Assembly: GCF_008831285.2 (NCBI RefSeq) | Contig: NC_045142.1 | Coordinates: forward strand, 10,537,952-10,601,951 | Length of the DNA: 64,000 bases | Reading direction: 5' to 3' | Origin: Nymphaea colorata | Taxonomy: Eukaryota; Streptophyta; Magnoliopsida; Nymphaeales; Nymphaeaceae | Shown here: piece after piece, positions 11,857 through 22,300 of the stretch | Numbering within the stretch: position 1 is the first letter of the stretch | Layout of the letters: every line of letters begins with the position of its first letter | Notes under the pieces: model-generated | Databases searched by the model: none | The model's input: the letters and a program-made list of their open reading frames with translations, nothing else | Told to the model about the DNA's origin: nothing | Made by a program: the position numbers and the translations under genes

Positions 11857-12968
11857 TCACACAACAACCTTAGTGGTCTTTCTATACCATACATAATGCG
11901 CAACCTCGTGACAAAATTCTGCAATTACAAAACCTGATTGGATGTCATTACTTTGGCACCCAGCAAAGTCAAAATCTGAATACCTAATGATCTCCCACTG
12001 GTCTGACTTTCTGTATGTGAGCATAAAACCTTTTGTTCTTTGTAAGTACTTATACACACTTTTGGCTGCTTTTCAATGATCCATACCAAGATCACTTAAG
12101 TATCTGCCTAACATTCCAACGATAAATGCAATCCAGATGAGTACAAACCTGAGCATACATAAGGCTTCCCACAACAAACGAATAGGGAATCCTTTCCATT
12201 TCCTTAGATTCGATTTCACTTTTAGGGCACTGTTTGATACAAAATTTGTCTCCTTTAGCAACTGGAGTATTTCCTGATTTACAATCCTTTATGTCATATC
12301 GCTGAAGCACCTTATCAATGTAGGTCTTTTGTGATAATCCGAAAATACACCGAGAACGATCTCGAAATATTTGGATCCCCAAAACAAAAGATGCACAACC
12401 AAGATTCTTCATGTCAAACTTTGTTGACAAAAATTCTTAGTTTCATGTAATATGCCAACATAATTACTTGCGAGTAATATATCATCGACATATAAAACCA
12501 TAAAGATAAATTTGTCCCACTGAAGTTTTGGTATACACATTCATCAACCATATTAGTCTTGAAACCAAATGAAACTATAACTTAGTGAAACTTATAATAC
12601 CACTGACGGGAAGCTTGCTTTAGCCCATAAATGGATTTCTTGAGTTTGCAGACCATTTTCTTTGCATTTCCTAAAACAAAATTTTCTAGTTACACCATAT
12701 ATATCGTTTCATCAATGTCGCCATTTAGAAACGTTGTCTTAACATCTATCTGATGCAGCTCTAAGTCAAAATGAGCTACAAGTGCCATTATAGTCCTGAA
12801 AGAGTCTTTCAATGAAACTGGAGAGAAAGTCTCTATATAATCAATGCCTTCATTTTGAGTAAAGCCCTTAGCGACAAGACGTACCTTATACCTTTCGATG
12901 TTACCTAATGAATCCCTATTGGTTTTAAATATCCATTTACAACCAATGGGTTTCACACCTTCAGGCAA
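11857..12968 (-). pseudogene. copia reverse transcriptase and RNase H remnant
   Basis: Minus-strand fragments in several frames spell the Ty1/copia reverse transcriptase followed by RNase H. The 12,690-12,968 segment carries the start of the domain, including GCKWIFKTN and the LVAKGFTQ and [11 protein letters not shown] motifs. The active-site YVDD motif is still legible at 12,481-12,492 in another frame. The GMDHxxx to YLSDLG region follows at 12,073-12,261. The 11,857-12,057 segment carries an RNase H start (YSDFDFAGCQS, first catalytic Asp). Stops and frameshifts separate all the pieces, so no functional product is possible. The family match rests on motif recognition only. Confidence 0.85.
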
Positions 12969-12980
12969 GGGAACAACTTC

Positions 12981-13520
12981 TCATACGTCATTATCCATCA
13001 TGAAATTTATTTCATCTTTCATGGCATTCATCCACTCAAGAGATTTAGAACTCTTTATTGCTTGCTGGAGGTTGACAGGATCATCCTCCATCAAGCCCAT
13101 ATCAACATAATGTTCTTGGAGATAGATAAAATCATTTGAAATTGTATTTCTTCTCTCTCTAGTGGATCTCCTCAATGGCACCTCTACTTGATTTTCTTGA
13201 GGTTGTTGAGTTTGTTCTTCAGTATGGAGATCGACATCATTGCCTTCTTCTGAATAGAGTGGACTCAGGTCCCTCTTCAAAAGTAATACTTCTAACCTGA
13301 TCACCTCTCCAAACTCAATATCCTCAAAGAAATGGGCATTTTCCTTTTCAAAGAAAGTCTTACTGATTGGATTATAAAACTTATAACTTTTTAATGTTTG
13401 TTCGTTTTTCCTTTATACTTTCAATCCAAACATTAAAGTCTGCAAAATTAAGAGACTCAAGCATTTCATTTGACATAAGTCTTTTCTTCTCTTTTCAGAG
13501 ATATGTCCTAAGCGCCAATG
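12981..13520 (-). pseudogene. copia integrase remnant with the catalytic core deleted
   Basis: On the minus strand the pre-integrase zinc-region text (RLGHISEKR, about 13,470-13,500) and the following NIKKL (about 13,385-13,400) are joined within a few bases to KFYNPISKTFFEKENAHFF (13,310-13,375). In intact copia elements that last segment lies after the whole integrase catalytic domain. About 250 residues, including all three acidic DDE positions, are therefore missing. Downstream, 12,981-13,304 keeps the integrase C-terminal to reverse transcriptase linker, with the RRSTRERR motif. Frames change across the join, so small indels also exist. Confidence 0.75.
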
Positions 13521-14170
13521 CTATAACATAGCTGAATTCTCTTTGGCTAACTTTCTTTTAGTACCACTAAACGTAACATGCAAGGTTTGATTATATGAAG
13601 CAACCGTATCAAGCAAATAAAGGTTATCGCTACTAGACAAAGAACCAGTGACAATCAAATTTGAGTACAGAAACAACTTAAATTTACTTCCTCCAAATGA
13701 ACAATAATAATCGAATTTGTCCAATGAGGAAATAAGAAACCAAATTCTGCCTAAAAGACGGTACCACATAAGTTTCTGTCAAATTCAAATAGCAACTAGT
13801 CTTTAACAATAACCGAAAATCTGCTATGACTACAACCTTCGCCTTCTTGCCATTGCCCACATAGATGAATCTTTCAGCATGATTTGGCGTTCGACAATTT
13901 AGGCAGCCTTGCATAGACACTATGTGAATAGTAACACCGAATATACCCACGAAGTGTTTCTGGGTATTGAAGTTAAATTAACCTCAGAACAAACCAAAGT
14001 GAGAACTGTACCCTTTATTTCACGCCATGCGTGATACTCAGTACAATCCTCCTTCATATGACCTTCACTCTTACAAAAAAAAAAGCAGCCTAATAGGCAT
14101 TCTTTATGCTTCTTCTATTTCTTAACGGATGATTGGTCAACTGCAACTTCCTTAACAGTCTTTTTTTTCT
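13521..14170 (-). pseudogene. copia gag zinc knuckle and protease-region remnant
   Basis: A zinc-knuckle remnant of form C-X3-C-X4-H-X4-C (CKSEGHMKEDC) is legible near 14,046-14,088 on the minus strand. It is followed by the protease/pre-integrase region of copia polyproteins (SMQGCLNCRTPNHAERFIYV at about 13,860-13,920, then VVPSFRQNL). The first Cys pair is spaced by three residues rather than the usual two, within a run of T. The aspartic protease D-S/T-G triplet is not visible as an intact motif. Stops and frameshifts break the frame repeatedly. Confidence 0.7.
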
Positions 14171-14831
14171 TATTTATAAAAATCGAATCATTTAACTCAG
14201 GAATAGTACTTAAAATTTGCAAATATCATATAAGCAGAACTCACTATACAAAGAACAAATCAAAGCATGCTCACAATCAATACATGTACAAAGATGAAAC
14301 AACAAATATAAATGAATTTAAACACAATGGCCCAAAACCCATCACAATGTACCAGTGCAACGTTAATATCCAATCTTTAGATTGAAATACTAACTGCAAG
14401 TGGTATTTTTAGTCAACAATGAATATAGATAATTAACCCTATCAAACAACAAGCCTATCTTTGGATTGACTCGCTATTCACATGGAAACCTGAAAAATTA
14501 TCACATATTCATTGCCATGTATACTTAAACCTGACCAACCAACAATCCTCCTTTGGGTTGATCATTGCCCGCATGGATCAAGTATACTATCATCTAATGT
14601 TTAAAACAGACAACAACAGACATGGCCAAAGTTCAAATTCACATTCCAAACATTTATCTAAAGTACACCCACAAATTTAAAACATGCTAAACATGATACA
14701 AGAATTAAAATTACATACAAATTTCCCCTATATTGAATCCAAAACTAAAATGATCCAATAAAAGGGGCCCAAAAGTGTCCAAAATTTATAAACCGGTATC
14801 ATAATCGTGCTTAAGAGGGTCAAGAACTACT
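14171..14831 (-). other. copia element 1 internal non-coding DNA
   Basis: The gag N-terminal half would be expected here or just upstream, but I see no gag-like protein in any frame. The sequence is AT-rich with phrases such as CAATCTTTAGATTGAAATAC that look like non-coding retroelement spacer. Either gag was deleted and replaced or this is part of a long leader. Confidence 0.5.
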
Positions 14832-15842
14832 GAATCGACCTTAAAATGGCCCGTATCATTCTTAAACCACAATTAAAACACCCACATGCCCCTACATAGG
14901 GCTGAACCAGTCAAAAAATTGGACGTACCGGTCAAAAAATAGACCGTATCGGTTCTAAAACCCACTGAACCGGTTAAAATTGGCTAAAAACGGTTTCAGA
15001 ACTCAATGAACCGGTCTGAAAGGCCCTGAATCGGTCTAAATATCAAGTGAACCGGTCTGAAAAAGCCCGAATCGGTTCAAAAATCAACTTAATCGGTTCT
15101 GAAATGCTAAAATCGGTTTCAAAACTGAATGAACCGGTTCTGAAAAGCCCTGAATCGGTCCAAAAATGGTTCGAATCGGTTTTAAATTGAATGAACCAGT
15201 TCCCAAATGGTCCGAATCGGATATGAAAGTCCGAACCGGTATAAAAGCAAACTGAATCGGTTTGAAACCGAACTGAACCGGCCTGGAAAAGATCTGAATC
15301 GGTCCCAAAATGTCCGAACCGGTTTTGAATCGAGTGGAATCGACCTTAAAATGGCCCGTATCATTCTTAAACCACAATTAAAACACCCACATGCCCCTAC
15401 ATAGGGCTGAACCAGTCAAAAAATTGGACGTACCGGTCAAAAAATAGACCGTATCGGTTCTAAAACCCACTGAACCGGTTAAAATTGGCTAAAAACGGTT
15501 TCAGAACTCAATGAACCGGTCTGAAAGGCCCTGAATCGGTCTAAATATCAAGTGAACCGGTCTGAAAAAGCCCGAATCGGTTCAAAAATCAACTTAATCG
15601 GTTCTGAAATGCTAAAATCGGTTTCAAAACTGAATGAACCGGTTCTGAAAAGCCCTGAATCGGTCCAAAAATGGTTCGAATCGGTTTTAAATTGAATGAA
15701 CCAGTTCCCAAATGGTCCGAATCGGATATGAAAGGTCCGAACCGGTATAAAAGCAAACTGAATCGGTTTGAAACCGAACTGAACCGGCCTGGAAAAGATC
15801 TGAATCGGTCCCAAAATGTCCGAACCGGTTTTGAATCGAGTT
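14832..15842. repeat. 505-bp tandem duplication with CGGT motif array
   Basis: Copy 1 is 14,832-15,336 and copy 2 is 15,337-15,842. By eye they are identical except for one inserted G in copy 2 (GAAAGTCC versus GAAAGGTCC) and the last base of each copy. Each copy contains many GAACCGGT/GAATCGGT words about 15-25 bp apart. The array continues past copy 2 to about 15,905. ORFs across it are artefacts of the periodic motif. It lies in the leader of copia element 1, upstream of gag on the element's strand. Confidence 0.95.
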
Positions 15843-16764
15843 GAATCGGTCTAAAACTAATGGACCGGTTCGATTCTTTTCAAAACCGGTTTGACAATAA
15901 TGAACCGTTTCTTTAAAATTAAACCGCATGGATACGGGTCGGGTCCTGTCGGACCCGACCCGGTCCAAAAATTGAACACGCGCGGGCGGGCGGGCGCGTG
16001 GCAAAATGAATTTTTTTTTTGAGCCTTATGGATCCGATTCGGGTCAATATGATCCGACCCGGCTCCGACCGCGTCCCGCTCGACCGACTCCCGCTCGACC
16101 GAAACCGCCGTTTGCCTGCCAGACGTCGAACGGCAGGCAACGGCAGATTCTCCTCCGGCAGGCTGGAGGTTTGCGCCGGCGGGTCGAAAATTCCCGTCCG
16201 GTGCCTGCGAACTCGCCGGAACGTCGCCGGACAGAATCCTGTGAAGATGGGCGCTTGCCCTTTCGCCCTCACCTCCACCTGATTTCCTCCTTTTTTTTTA
16301 TTTGGGCGGCTGCTGCAGCGTCGAGGAAGCCACCGACGACCTTGGGTGGGCGCCGGTGGGTCGTATGGGCCCGTCCGGCGACAGATATGTCACCGGCGGT
16401 AGCCTTTTGACGGTTGCCGCCCCTCCCTACCGACCCTTCCCTGTTTCCCCTTCTCCCCATGCGGCTGCAACGGACGATGAGAAAGGACGGCGTTGGTGGC
16501 TCCAGGCCCACGCCGGCGGGTTGCGCCAGGACGCCCGTCGCCCAACGGCCGGCGGACGCTCGCCAAACCAAACGACGGTCGCCGCCCCTTCCGGTTCCTT
16601 CATTTTCCTTAGGTGGCTGCAATGGAAGCCCGACGGCTTCCCTTGCTCGCCCACATTTAAACTTGCAGCCGAAGAACCAAATTGGGAACATCTGATCGGA
16701 AAGAACATTGGAAAGAACGACGCACAAAATCACCCAAAAGAACAGCCATTCAGCAATAAGCATA
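15843..16764 (-). other. GC-rich leader block of copia element 1
   Basis: From about 15,930 to 16,680 the sequence turns strongly GC-rich (CGGCGG, GGCGGGCGGGCG, CCGGCGGG words), unlike the AT-rich flanks. Overlapping ORFs of 90-190 codons exist on both strands but are Arg/Pro/Gly-rich and match no family I know. GC-rich DNA lacks stops by chance. One minus-strand ORF (16,269-16,763, 164 codons) begins about 15 bases downstream of the primer-binding site, so it could be a leader ORF of the element; I do not assign a function. Captured host DNA is another possibility. Confidence 0.5.
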
Positions 16765-16777
16765 GGCTCTCATACCA
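16765..16777 (-). other. primer-binding site of copia element 1
   Basis: On the minus strand the sequence two bases after the 5' LTR reads TGGTATGAGAGCC. It matches the 3' end complement of initiator tRNA-Met (TGGTATCAGAGCC) at all but one position. Confidence 0.85.
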
Positions 16778-16779
16778 AT

Positions 16780-17240
16780 TGTTGGGATTTCTTTCTTCAT
16801 GCATATACAAAACCAAACGTATGTATACCTTAAACAGGATCATGCTCATGCTAAATCATTAAAATAAACAAAACCTTAAACTGAAGCAGACGCGTACCTG
16901 AATCCATCTGATCTGGTGCACGGGAAGATCGCAGCAGGGTCTTTCAGGATACGTGCGGTGCGCTTGAGCTCTCTCTCAGATGGGAAAGAGGAAAACCCTA
17001 AAAACCAAAAGCAACTGTTCGCACGACCCCAAAGACCACTACAATTATATAATGAGGACAATTACAGATTCAACCCATCAAAGAGTTCATAATTGCGTAC
17101 TGGTATCTATACATTTCAAAATTGCCCTATACCATCTAAAATGACGTAATATCTCGAAATGCATTCACTTAAGCAGATATTTACATTTGGACAGCCATAA
17201 TGTCTGATAGACATATGCCAGCCCACCAAATGATCTTACA
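16780..17240 (-). repeat. 5' LTR of copia element 1
   Basis: A 461-bp LTR. On the plus strand it starts TGTTGGGATTT and ends ATGATCTTACA, giving canonical TG..CA termini. It pairs with 10,749-11,218 and carries the transcription start of the minus-strand element. Confidence 0.9.
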
Positions 17241-17329
17241 TGTTCTGGTTGTCAGAATTCTATCTCAGGACAGCATATGAATGTGTAAATACTTATAATA
17301 CGACAACCGATTGCCTAAGAAGCATCTTT

Positions 17330-17536
17330 TCATAATGCATCGATCCCCTCTTCAGCATATGATAATTCAAGCTTAGAAAACGTTCCAAGATTGGCTAGAA
17401 GATTACAAAGCCAATTCTGATCGAAGTGTTGTGTTGAGAACTCGTTGATAGATAGACTTTCTTGAGAAGCATTTATGTTCTGAGACATGCTAGATATGGA
17501 GGTTCTTAGCCTATCTGAATATTGAACTTCCTCCCA
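17330..17536 (-). pseudogene. coding-like ORF fragment, unknown family
   Basis: In the 310 bp between the two copia elements, the minus strand has an open frame of 68 codons ending in TGA at 17,330-17,332. The composition looks like a genuine protein C-terminus (ASQESLSINEFSTQHFDQNW and NLLANLGTFSKLELS). A TAG lies directly upstream at 17,537-17,539; it could instead be the end of an intron (ATAG before TGGGAG). The younger copia element inserted 12 bp upstream of the frame, so the sequence upstream of it now continues at 22,984. I do not recognise the family, and it may be a fortuitous frame. Confidence 0.35.
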
Positions 17537-17550
17537 CTATGGTTGCTTCA

Positions 17551-18233
17551 TGTTGCGTATGTTAGGACCAGATTGCAAGCAAAACAAGAGTAAGGTGAAA
17601 AACAGCCACTCTGTAAACAAATATGTGTTCGTGATATCAAGAGTGTGAATAGTGAAATGAACTGCAGAGAGCGAAACAGAAAAGCAATCACACAGAAGAC
17701 ACCCAAATTATGTGGTTTGGATAGACTGTTTGTCTTCCTACATCCACGGGGAGAAACCAACAGGATTCATATTATATGAAGCATAAAAAATACAGTGAGG
17801 TCCAAGAAACCAGAATATACTAAATCCCCTTACAAAACAACAATGTCTCTGCGTGACCTTTAGCCCCAAAAACTCTTTCTCTGTTTTCTGTATGTTCCTT
17901 ACATAACCCCAAAACTGAAAAACGTACCTCTTCTTTTAGAGACGACACACAAAATAACTTCCCACAAGAGATTTCAGCAAGTGAGAGAGTTGGTCGTGGA
18001 GTCTCCATGTTGACGACGACACCTTGAGACGCTCCACCAAAAACGCAAGCCACTCGTTGACGCTTGTCACTCCTTGAAACGCTCCACCAAAAACGCATAC
18101 CACAAACTGATGGTGAAAGGCAAAGAAAAGGGAAAAGAAGTCGAGCCCTTTCATAAAACAAAAGAAAGGGTTTTGTAAAAGACACAAATGCCCACATTTG
18201 ACTTACATATGGCCGAGTCAAAAACTAATAACA
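17551..18233 (-). repeat. 3' LTR of copia element 2
   Basis: It starts TGTTGCGTATG and ends AAAACTAATAACA on the plus strand and is 683 bp long. It is collinear with 22,301-22,983 without indels, apart from a shuffled base near position 35. Confidence 0.95.
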
Positions 18234-18250
18234 AAACTCCACCTTTTTGG
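18234..18250 (-). other. polypurine tract of copia element 2
   Basis: On the minus strand the bases just before the 3' LTR read AAAAAGGTGGAGTTT, a purine-rich plus-strand primer at the expected place. Confidence 0.7.
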
Positions 18251-18329
18251 CTTGGTCATAATCAAGAAAATATATAAGATCAATCTTGTTCAATATGAAT
18301 GTCCATTCTCCCTTGGACTTCAAACATGT

Positions 18330-18695
18330 TTAACATGCACAAATCTGAGCCAAGCTCAGACAATAGTGAAATTTAGTTGTGGTGAGAGGTTTCGTCAACA
18401 TATCTGCCACATTATGTTGCGACTCCACCTTTTTCAGTTGAATTTCACCATTTTCCACAAACTCCCTGATCTTATGATATCTGACATCTATATGTTTAGA
18501 TCTTCCATGATAAACTGGATCTTTAGCCAAACATATTGCGCTTTGACTGTCACAATGTAATTTGACATTTTTCTGCATAATACCCAGTTCATTAACAAGT
18601 CCCCTTAACCAAACTGCTTCTTTAGCAGCTTCTACTGCAACAATATACTCTGATTCAGTTGTTGATAAAGCAACAATATCTTGTAATGTAGCTTT
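18330..18695 (-). pseudogene. copia element 2 RNase H C-terminal part
   Basis: This is the C-terminal half of the Ty1/copia RNase H, with LSTTESEYI followed by LHCDSQSAICLAKDP (catalytic Asp in CDSQSA), the HIDVRYHKIREF block and DMLTKPL at the end of the polyprotein. It is cut off from the 853-codon pol frame by a TGA where TGG (Trp) is expected, at 18,696-18,698. The reading frame is otherwise continuous across that stop. It is a late nonsense mutation; read-through would be required for a full RNase H. Confidence 0.85.
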
Positions 18696-21257
18696 TCAAC
18701 TGATTGGGCCTCCACCTAGAGTAAATATATACCCTGTTGCAGATCTTCTTTTATCTAAGTCACCTGCATAATCTGAATCAACATAGCCAGTCAGAGTATC
18801 AGAAATATTTATACCTGCCTGAAATAGTAAACCAACATCTGATGAGCCCTTCAAATATCGCAGAATCCATTTTACTGCCTCCCAATGTCTTTGACCTGGA
18901 TTTACCATATATCTGCTAACAACACTTACAACATGAGATAAATCAGGCCTAGTACAGACCATAGCATACATAAGACATCCAACTGCATTGGCATATGGTG
19001 TTTTGCTCATAATGTTGCTCTCTTTTTCAGATTTAGGACAATCTTTCAAAGATAACTTAAAGTGTTGAGCAAGTGGAGTAGAAACTAATTTTGCATTCTT
19101 CATATTGAATTTAGCCAACACTTTGTTTACATACTCCTTTTGTGTCAACCATAGTTTCTTTTTCACTCGATCTCTACGAATTTTCATACCTAAAATTCTT
19201 TTGGCTGCCCCCAAATCTTTCAATTCAAATTCATTTCTAAGTTCATATTTCAACTTAGTAATTTCTAACATGTGTTTGCATGCTATAAGCATGTCATCCA
19301 CATAGAGCATCAAAATAATAATGGAACCATCATTCAAAAAACGAAAATAAACACAACTGTCATACATGCTCCTATTGTAGCCTTGTGCCAACATAAAGGT
19401 GTCAAATCTTTTGTACCACTGTCGTGGTGCTTGCTTCAAGCCATAGAGTGACCTTTTCAATTTGCATACTAACTTTTCATTTTTTGCTTGAATAAATCCT
19501 TCTGGTTGTTGCATATATATTTCTTCTTCTAAGCTACCATGTAAAAAAGCAGTTTTAACATCTAGTTGTTCAAGTTCCAAATCATCAATAGCTACCATGG
19601 CTAACAAAACTCTAATTGAGCAATGTTTCACAACTAGAGAAAAAATTTCTGAAAAATCCACTCCTTTTTTCTGAGCATAGCCCTTGGCTACCAGTCTGGC
19701 CTTGTACTTTGGTGGTTCTCCTGCACTTGAAGATTCTTTTATTCTAAACACCCACTTGCAGCCAATCACTTTCTTTTTTTTTGGAAGACTTACCAATTCC
19801 CATGTCTGATTTTTTTGAAGAGACTTCATTTCATCTTCCATAGCAACCATCCATTTTTCACTATCCTTGCTTTCTATTGCTTCCTGAAAAGTCAATGAGT
19901 CAGTAGACATAACTAGAAATGCATATGCTACTGTATCTTGAAATTTTAAAGGTAATCTAACTTCCCTTCTTTCTCTACCCTTTGCAATAGAATAAGGTTC
20001 TTCAAGTGGTTGTTCTTCTTCCTCACTTTCTTGTAATGGTTCTTCCAAGATTTGGTTGTTCTTATCATTACTCCACTCAAGCTGAATTTGATTTCTTGTC
20101 TTTTCAATGTCTTTATCACAATCCTGAATTTTCTTTAACAATGATGCTTCATCAAAAACTACATTTCTGCTGATCTCCACTTTCTGTGTGTCGGGGTTCC
20201 AAACTTTATATCCTTTCACGCCTGATTTGTATCCAAGAAAGATGCATTTCTTTGATTTAGCATCAAGTTTGCTTCTTTCTCCTTCCTGCAATAACACATA
20301 AATAGGACAACCAAATATATGTATGTCAGAGTAATCAACTGGCTTACCATACCATACTTCTTCTGGCACTTTGAGATTTAATGCAGTAGAAGGAGATCTA
20401 TTTACTAAAAAACATGCAGTATTAACAGCTTCTGCCCAAAACTGTTTTGGTAAACCTGCAAACAACCTCATACAACGAGCCCTCTCAATCAAAGTTCTGT
20501 TCATTCTCTCTGCCACACCATTCTGCTGTGGTGTACCTGAAATAGTAAAATGTCGAGTAATCCCTTCAACTTTGCAAAACTTTTCAAACTGAGAAGACGT
20601 ATACTCACCACCGTTGTCACTTCTTATCACTTTTAACTTTTTACCTGTTTGATTTTCCACTTTCGCTTTCCATTCTTTAAAAGTTTCAAATACTTCAGAC
20701 TTATACTTGAGGAAATATACCCAAACTTTTCGTGAATAGTCATCAATGAATGTAACAAAAAATCTAGCTCCTCCTTTAGATGTAACTGATGCAGGCCCCC
20801 ATACATCTGAGTGGATATATTCAAGAATGTCTTTACTTCTTTTTATAGAGGTTGAGAATTTAACTCTGCACTGTTTTCCAAGAACACAACATTCACAGAA
20901 TTCAAGTTTACATGATTTGATGCCCTTGAGTAGCTTTCTATTATGCAACTCTTGAATCCCTCTTTCACTCATATGGCCTAATCTAGCATGCCACAAATAT
21001 GCAGTATCATCATCAAAAAGGGATGAAGAAGATGAAATGGCGGCAGTCCCTGTTATTGTTTCTCCAATCAACCTGTATAGAGATCCAACTTTCTTTCCTT
21101 TCATGACAACTAAAGCTCCTCGCTTCACTTTCAATATGCCATTAGCACCACTAAAAGTAAAACCATTAACATCAAGTGTACCAAGAGAAATAAGACTTTT
21201 TCTTAAATCTGGAACGTGTCTAACTTCTGTTAGAGTTCTAATGACACCATCAAACAT
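18696..21257 (-). pseudogene. copia element 2 pol: integrase and reverse transcriptase
   Basis: An 853-codon open segment without an N-terminal start of its own. In order from 21,257 downward: protease tail, then pre-integrase zinc region (HARLGH ... CECCVLGK, an H-H-C-C finger), integrase core with IHSDVWGP, FIDDYSRK, RSDNGGEYTS and NGVAERMNRT (the D, D, E positions), the linker, reverse transcriptase (CKWVFRIKE, LVAKGYAQKKG, DVKTAFLHGSLEEEIYM and the YVDDMLIA active site), and the first RNase H segment (YVDSDYAGDLD). All catalytic motifs are present. It ends at a TGA inside RNase H. It belongs to the same polyprotein as the gag and protease pieces at 21,266-22,241, from which it is separated by a frameshift near 21,305. 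Confidence 0.92.
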
Positions 21258-21265
21258 TTTTACTT

Positions 21266-21460
21266 TTATGGTTCCAATTCCAACTGATTTACATTCTGTA
21301 TTATTTCCATCAACACTTTTCCAGTATCACATGATGTATAATAATCAAACCATGACTTATGAGGACACATATGGTATGAACATCCAGAATCTAAAATCCA
21401 TACATCAGATTTGAGATTATTACCTGAGGAAATGGCCAGCACATCTCCATCGACAGCTGA
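21266..21460 (-). pseudogene. copia element 2 protease segment, frameshifted
   Basis: The segment contains WILDSGCSYHMCPHKSWF, the aspartic protease DSG motif of copia proteases. It reads in a frame different from both the gag zinc knuckle upstream and the pol segment downstream. The shifts lie near 21,450-21,480 and 21,305. The downstream shift looks like the loss of one G after the VLM codons. Confidence 0.85.
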
Positions 21461-22241
21461 TGCTACTTGCTTCTTCGGCTGCTTTCTTTTTCTGTTTGTA
21501 TTTTTCTTTAAGTTTTGGACAATCAACTTTCCAATGACCCTCTTCTTTACAATACCTGCATCTGTTGTCTCTACCTTTGGACTTGGATCGAGATCTGAAC
21601 TTCTTGCTGAATTTATGCTTTTGACGACCTCTCTCGTGACCATGTTCCTTTACCATTAAATTTTATCCATGATTTGGCTTATGTCTGACTTCATTTGAAA
21701 GCAAAATAGTCCTGACTTCTTCCAGCTTTAAAGTGTCTTTTCCATAAAGAATAGTAGTCACAAGATGATCATACAATTTAGGCATCGATGAAAGAAGAAG
21801 AAGGGCCTGGTCTTCTTCATCTACCTTAACACCAATACTACGAAGTTGAGCAATCAATTTATTGAAAGCATTCAAATGCTCAAGCAGATTTGTCCCATCA
21901 GTCATACGTAAGCTATAGAGCTGCTTTTTCAAATACAACTTATTTGTGAGAGACTTTGACATATACAATTTTTCTAATTTTGCCCACAAGTCAGTCGTAG
22001 TATCTACATCTGCAACATTATACATCACTTCATCAGCTAGGCAAAGCTGAATTGTACTCATCGCCTTCAGGTCTAACTCATCCCAATCAGCATCTTTAAT
22101 CCCTGATTTATCTTTTCCAAGCAAGGCTTTATGCAGGTTGTTCTGAACCAAAATGGCTTTTACACGTTTTTGCCATAGACCAAAATCAATCTTGCCGTCA
22201 AACTTATCCACCTCAAACTTAGTCATTGACATATTTAACAT
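21420..22241 (-). pseudogene. copia element 2 gag with CCHC knuckle
   Basis: Gag begins at an ATG at 22,239-22,241 (or 22,230-22,232), about 40 bp after the primer site. It contains the retrotransposon gag/UBN2-type region (VDKFDGKIDFGLWQKRVKAI and YMSKSLTNKLYLKKQLYSLR). A TAA after KPNHG at 21,661-21,663 stops it, and the same frame resumes with a basic stretch and a zinc knuckle of form C-X2-C-X4-H-X4-C (CRYCKEEGHWKVDC, about 21,527-21,568). It would coat the element's RNA. The gag domain and the LYSLRM block resemble TNT1-94-type copia elements. The nonsense codon separates the capsid part from the RNA-binding part. Confidence 0.88.
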
Positions 22242-22280
22242 CACAATCAACAAAACAACTATCACAAACACAAATCTTGC

Positions 22281-22298
22281 AACCTGGCTCTGATACAA
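22281..22298 (-). other. primer-binding site of copia element 2
   Basis: On the minus strand the sequence just after the 5' LTR reads TTGTATCAGAGCCAGGTT, complementary to the 3' end of plant initiator tRNA-Met with one mismatch (TTG for TGG). Confidence 0.9.
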
Positions 22299-22300
22299 GA

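Larger units (their letters stand above)
10749..17240 (-). mobile_element. Ty1/copia LTR retrotransposon, old and decayed
   Basis: A complete-length but defective element on the minus strand. The LTRs are 10,749-11,218 and 16,780-17,240, flanked by near-identical 5-bp target copies TGTTT (10,744-10,748) and TGTTC (17,241-17,245). An initiator tRNA-Met type primer site follows the 5' LTR (the right one). Remnants of gag zinc knuckle, protease, integrase N-terminus, reverse transcriptase and RNase H occur in Ty1/copia order between 14.1 and 11.9 kb. All are broken by stops and frameshifts, and the integrase catalytic core is deleted. The gag N-terminal region is not recognisable. A 2.6-kb leader lies between the 5' LTR and the gag remnant and includes a tandem duplication. 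The LTRs differ at roughly 38 of 461 aligned sites plus one 9-bp indel by eye, so the insertion is old. Confidence 0.9.

Noticed and set aside
15084-16004. Several minus-strand ORFs with repeated GPIQ/RPVQF-like text
   Set aside because: They are translations of the CGGT motif array and repeat with the 505-bp DNA duplication. There is no sign of selection on protein.
16302-16862. 186-codon plus-strand ORF in the copia leader
   Set aside because: It lies in a GC-rich block where stops are rare, overlaps equally long frames on the other strand, and is Arg/Pro/Gly-rich without a domain.
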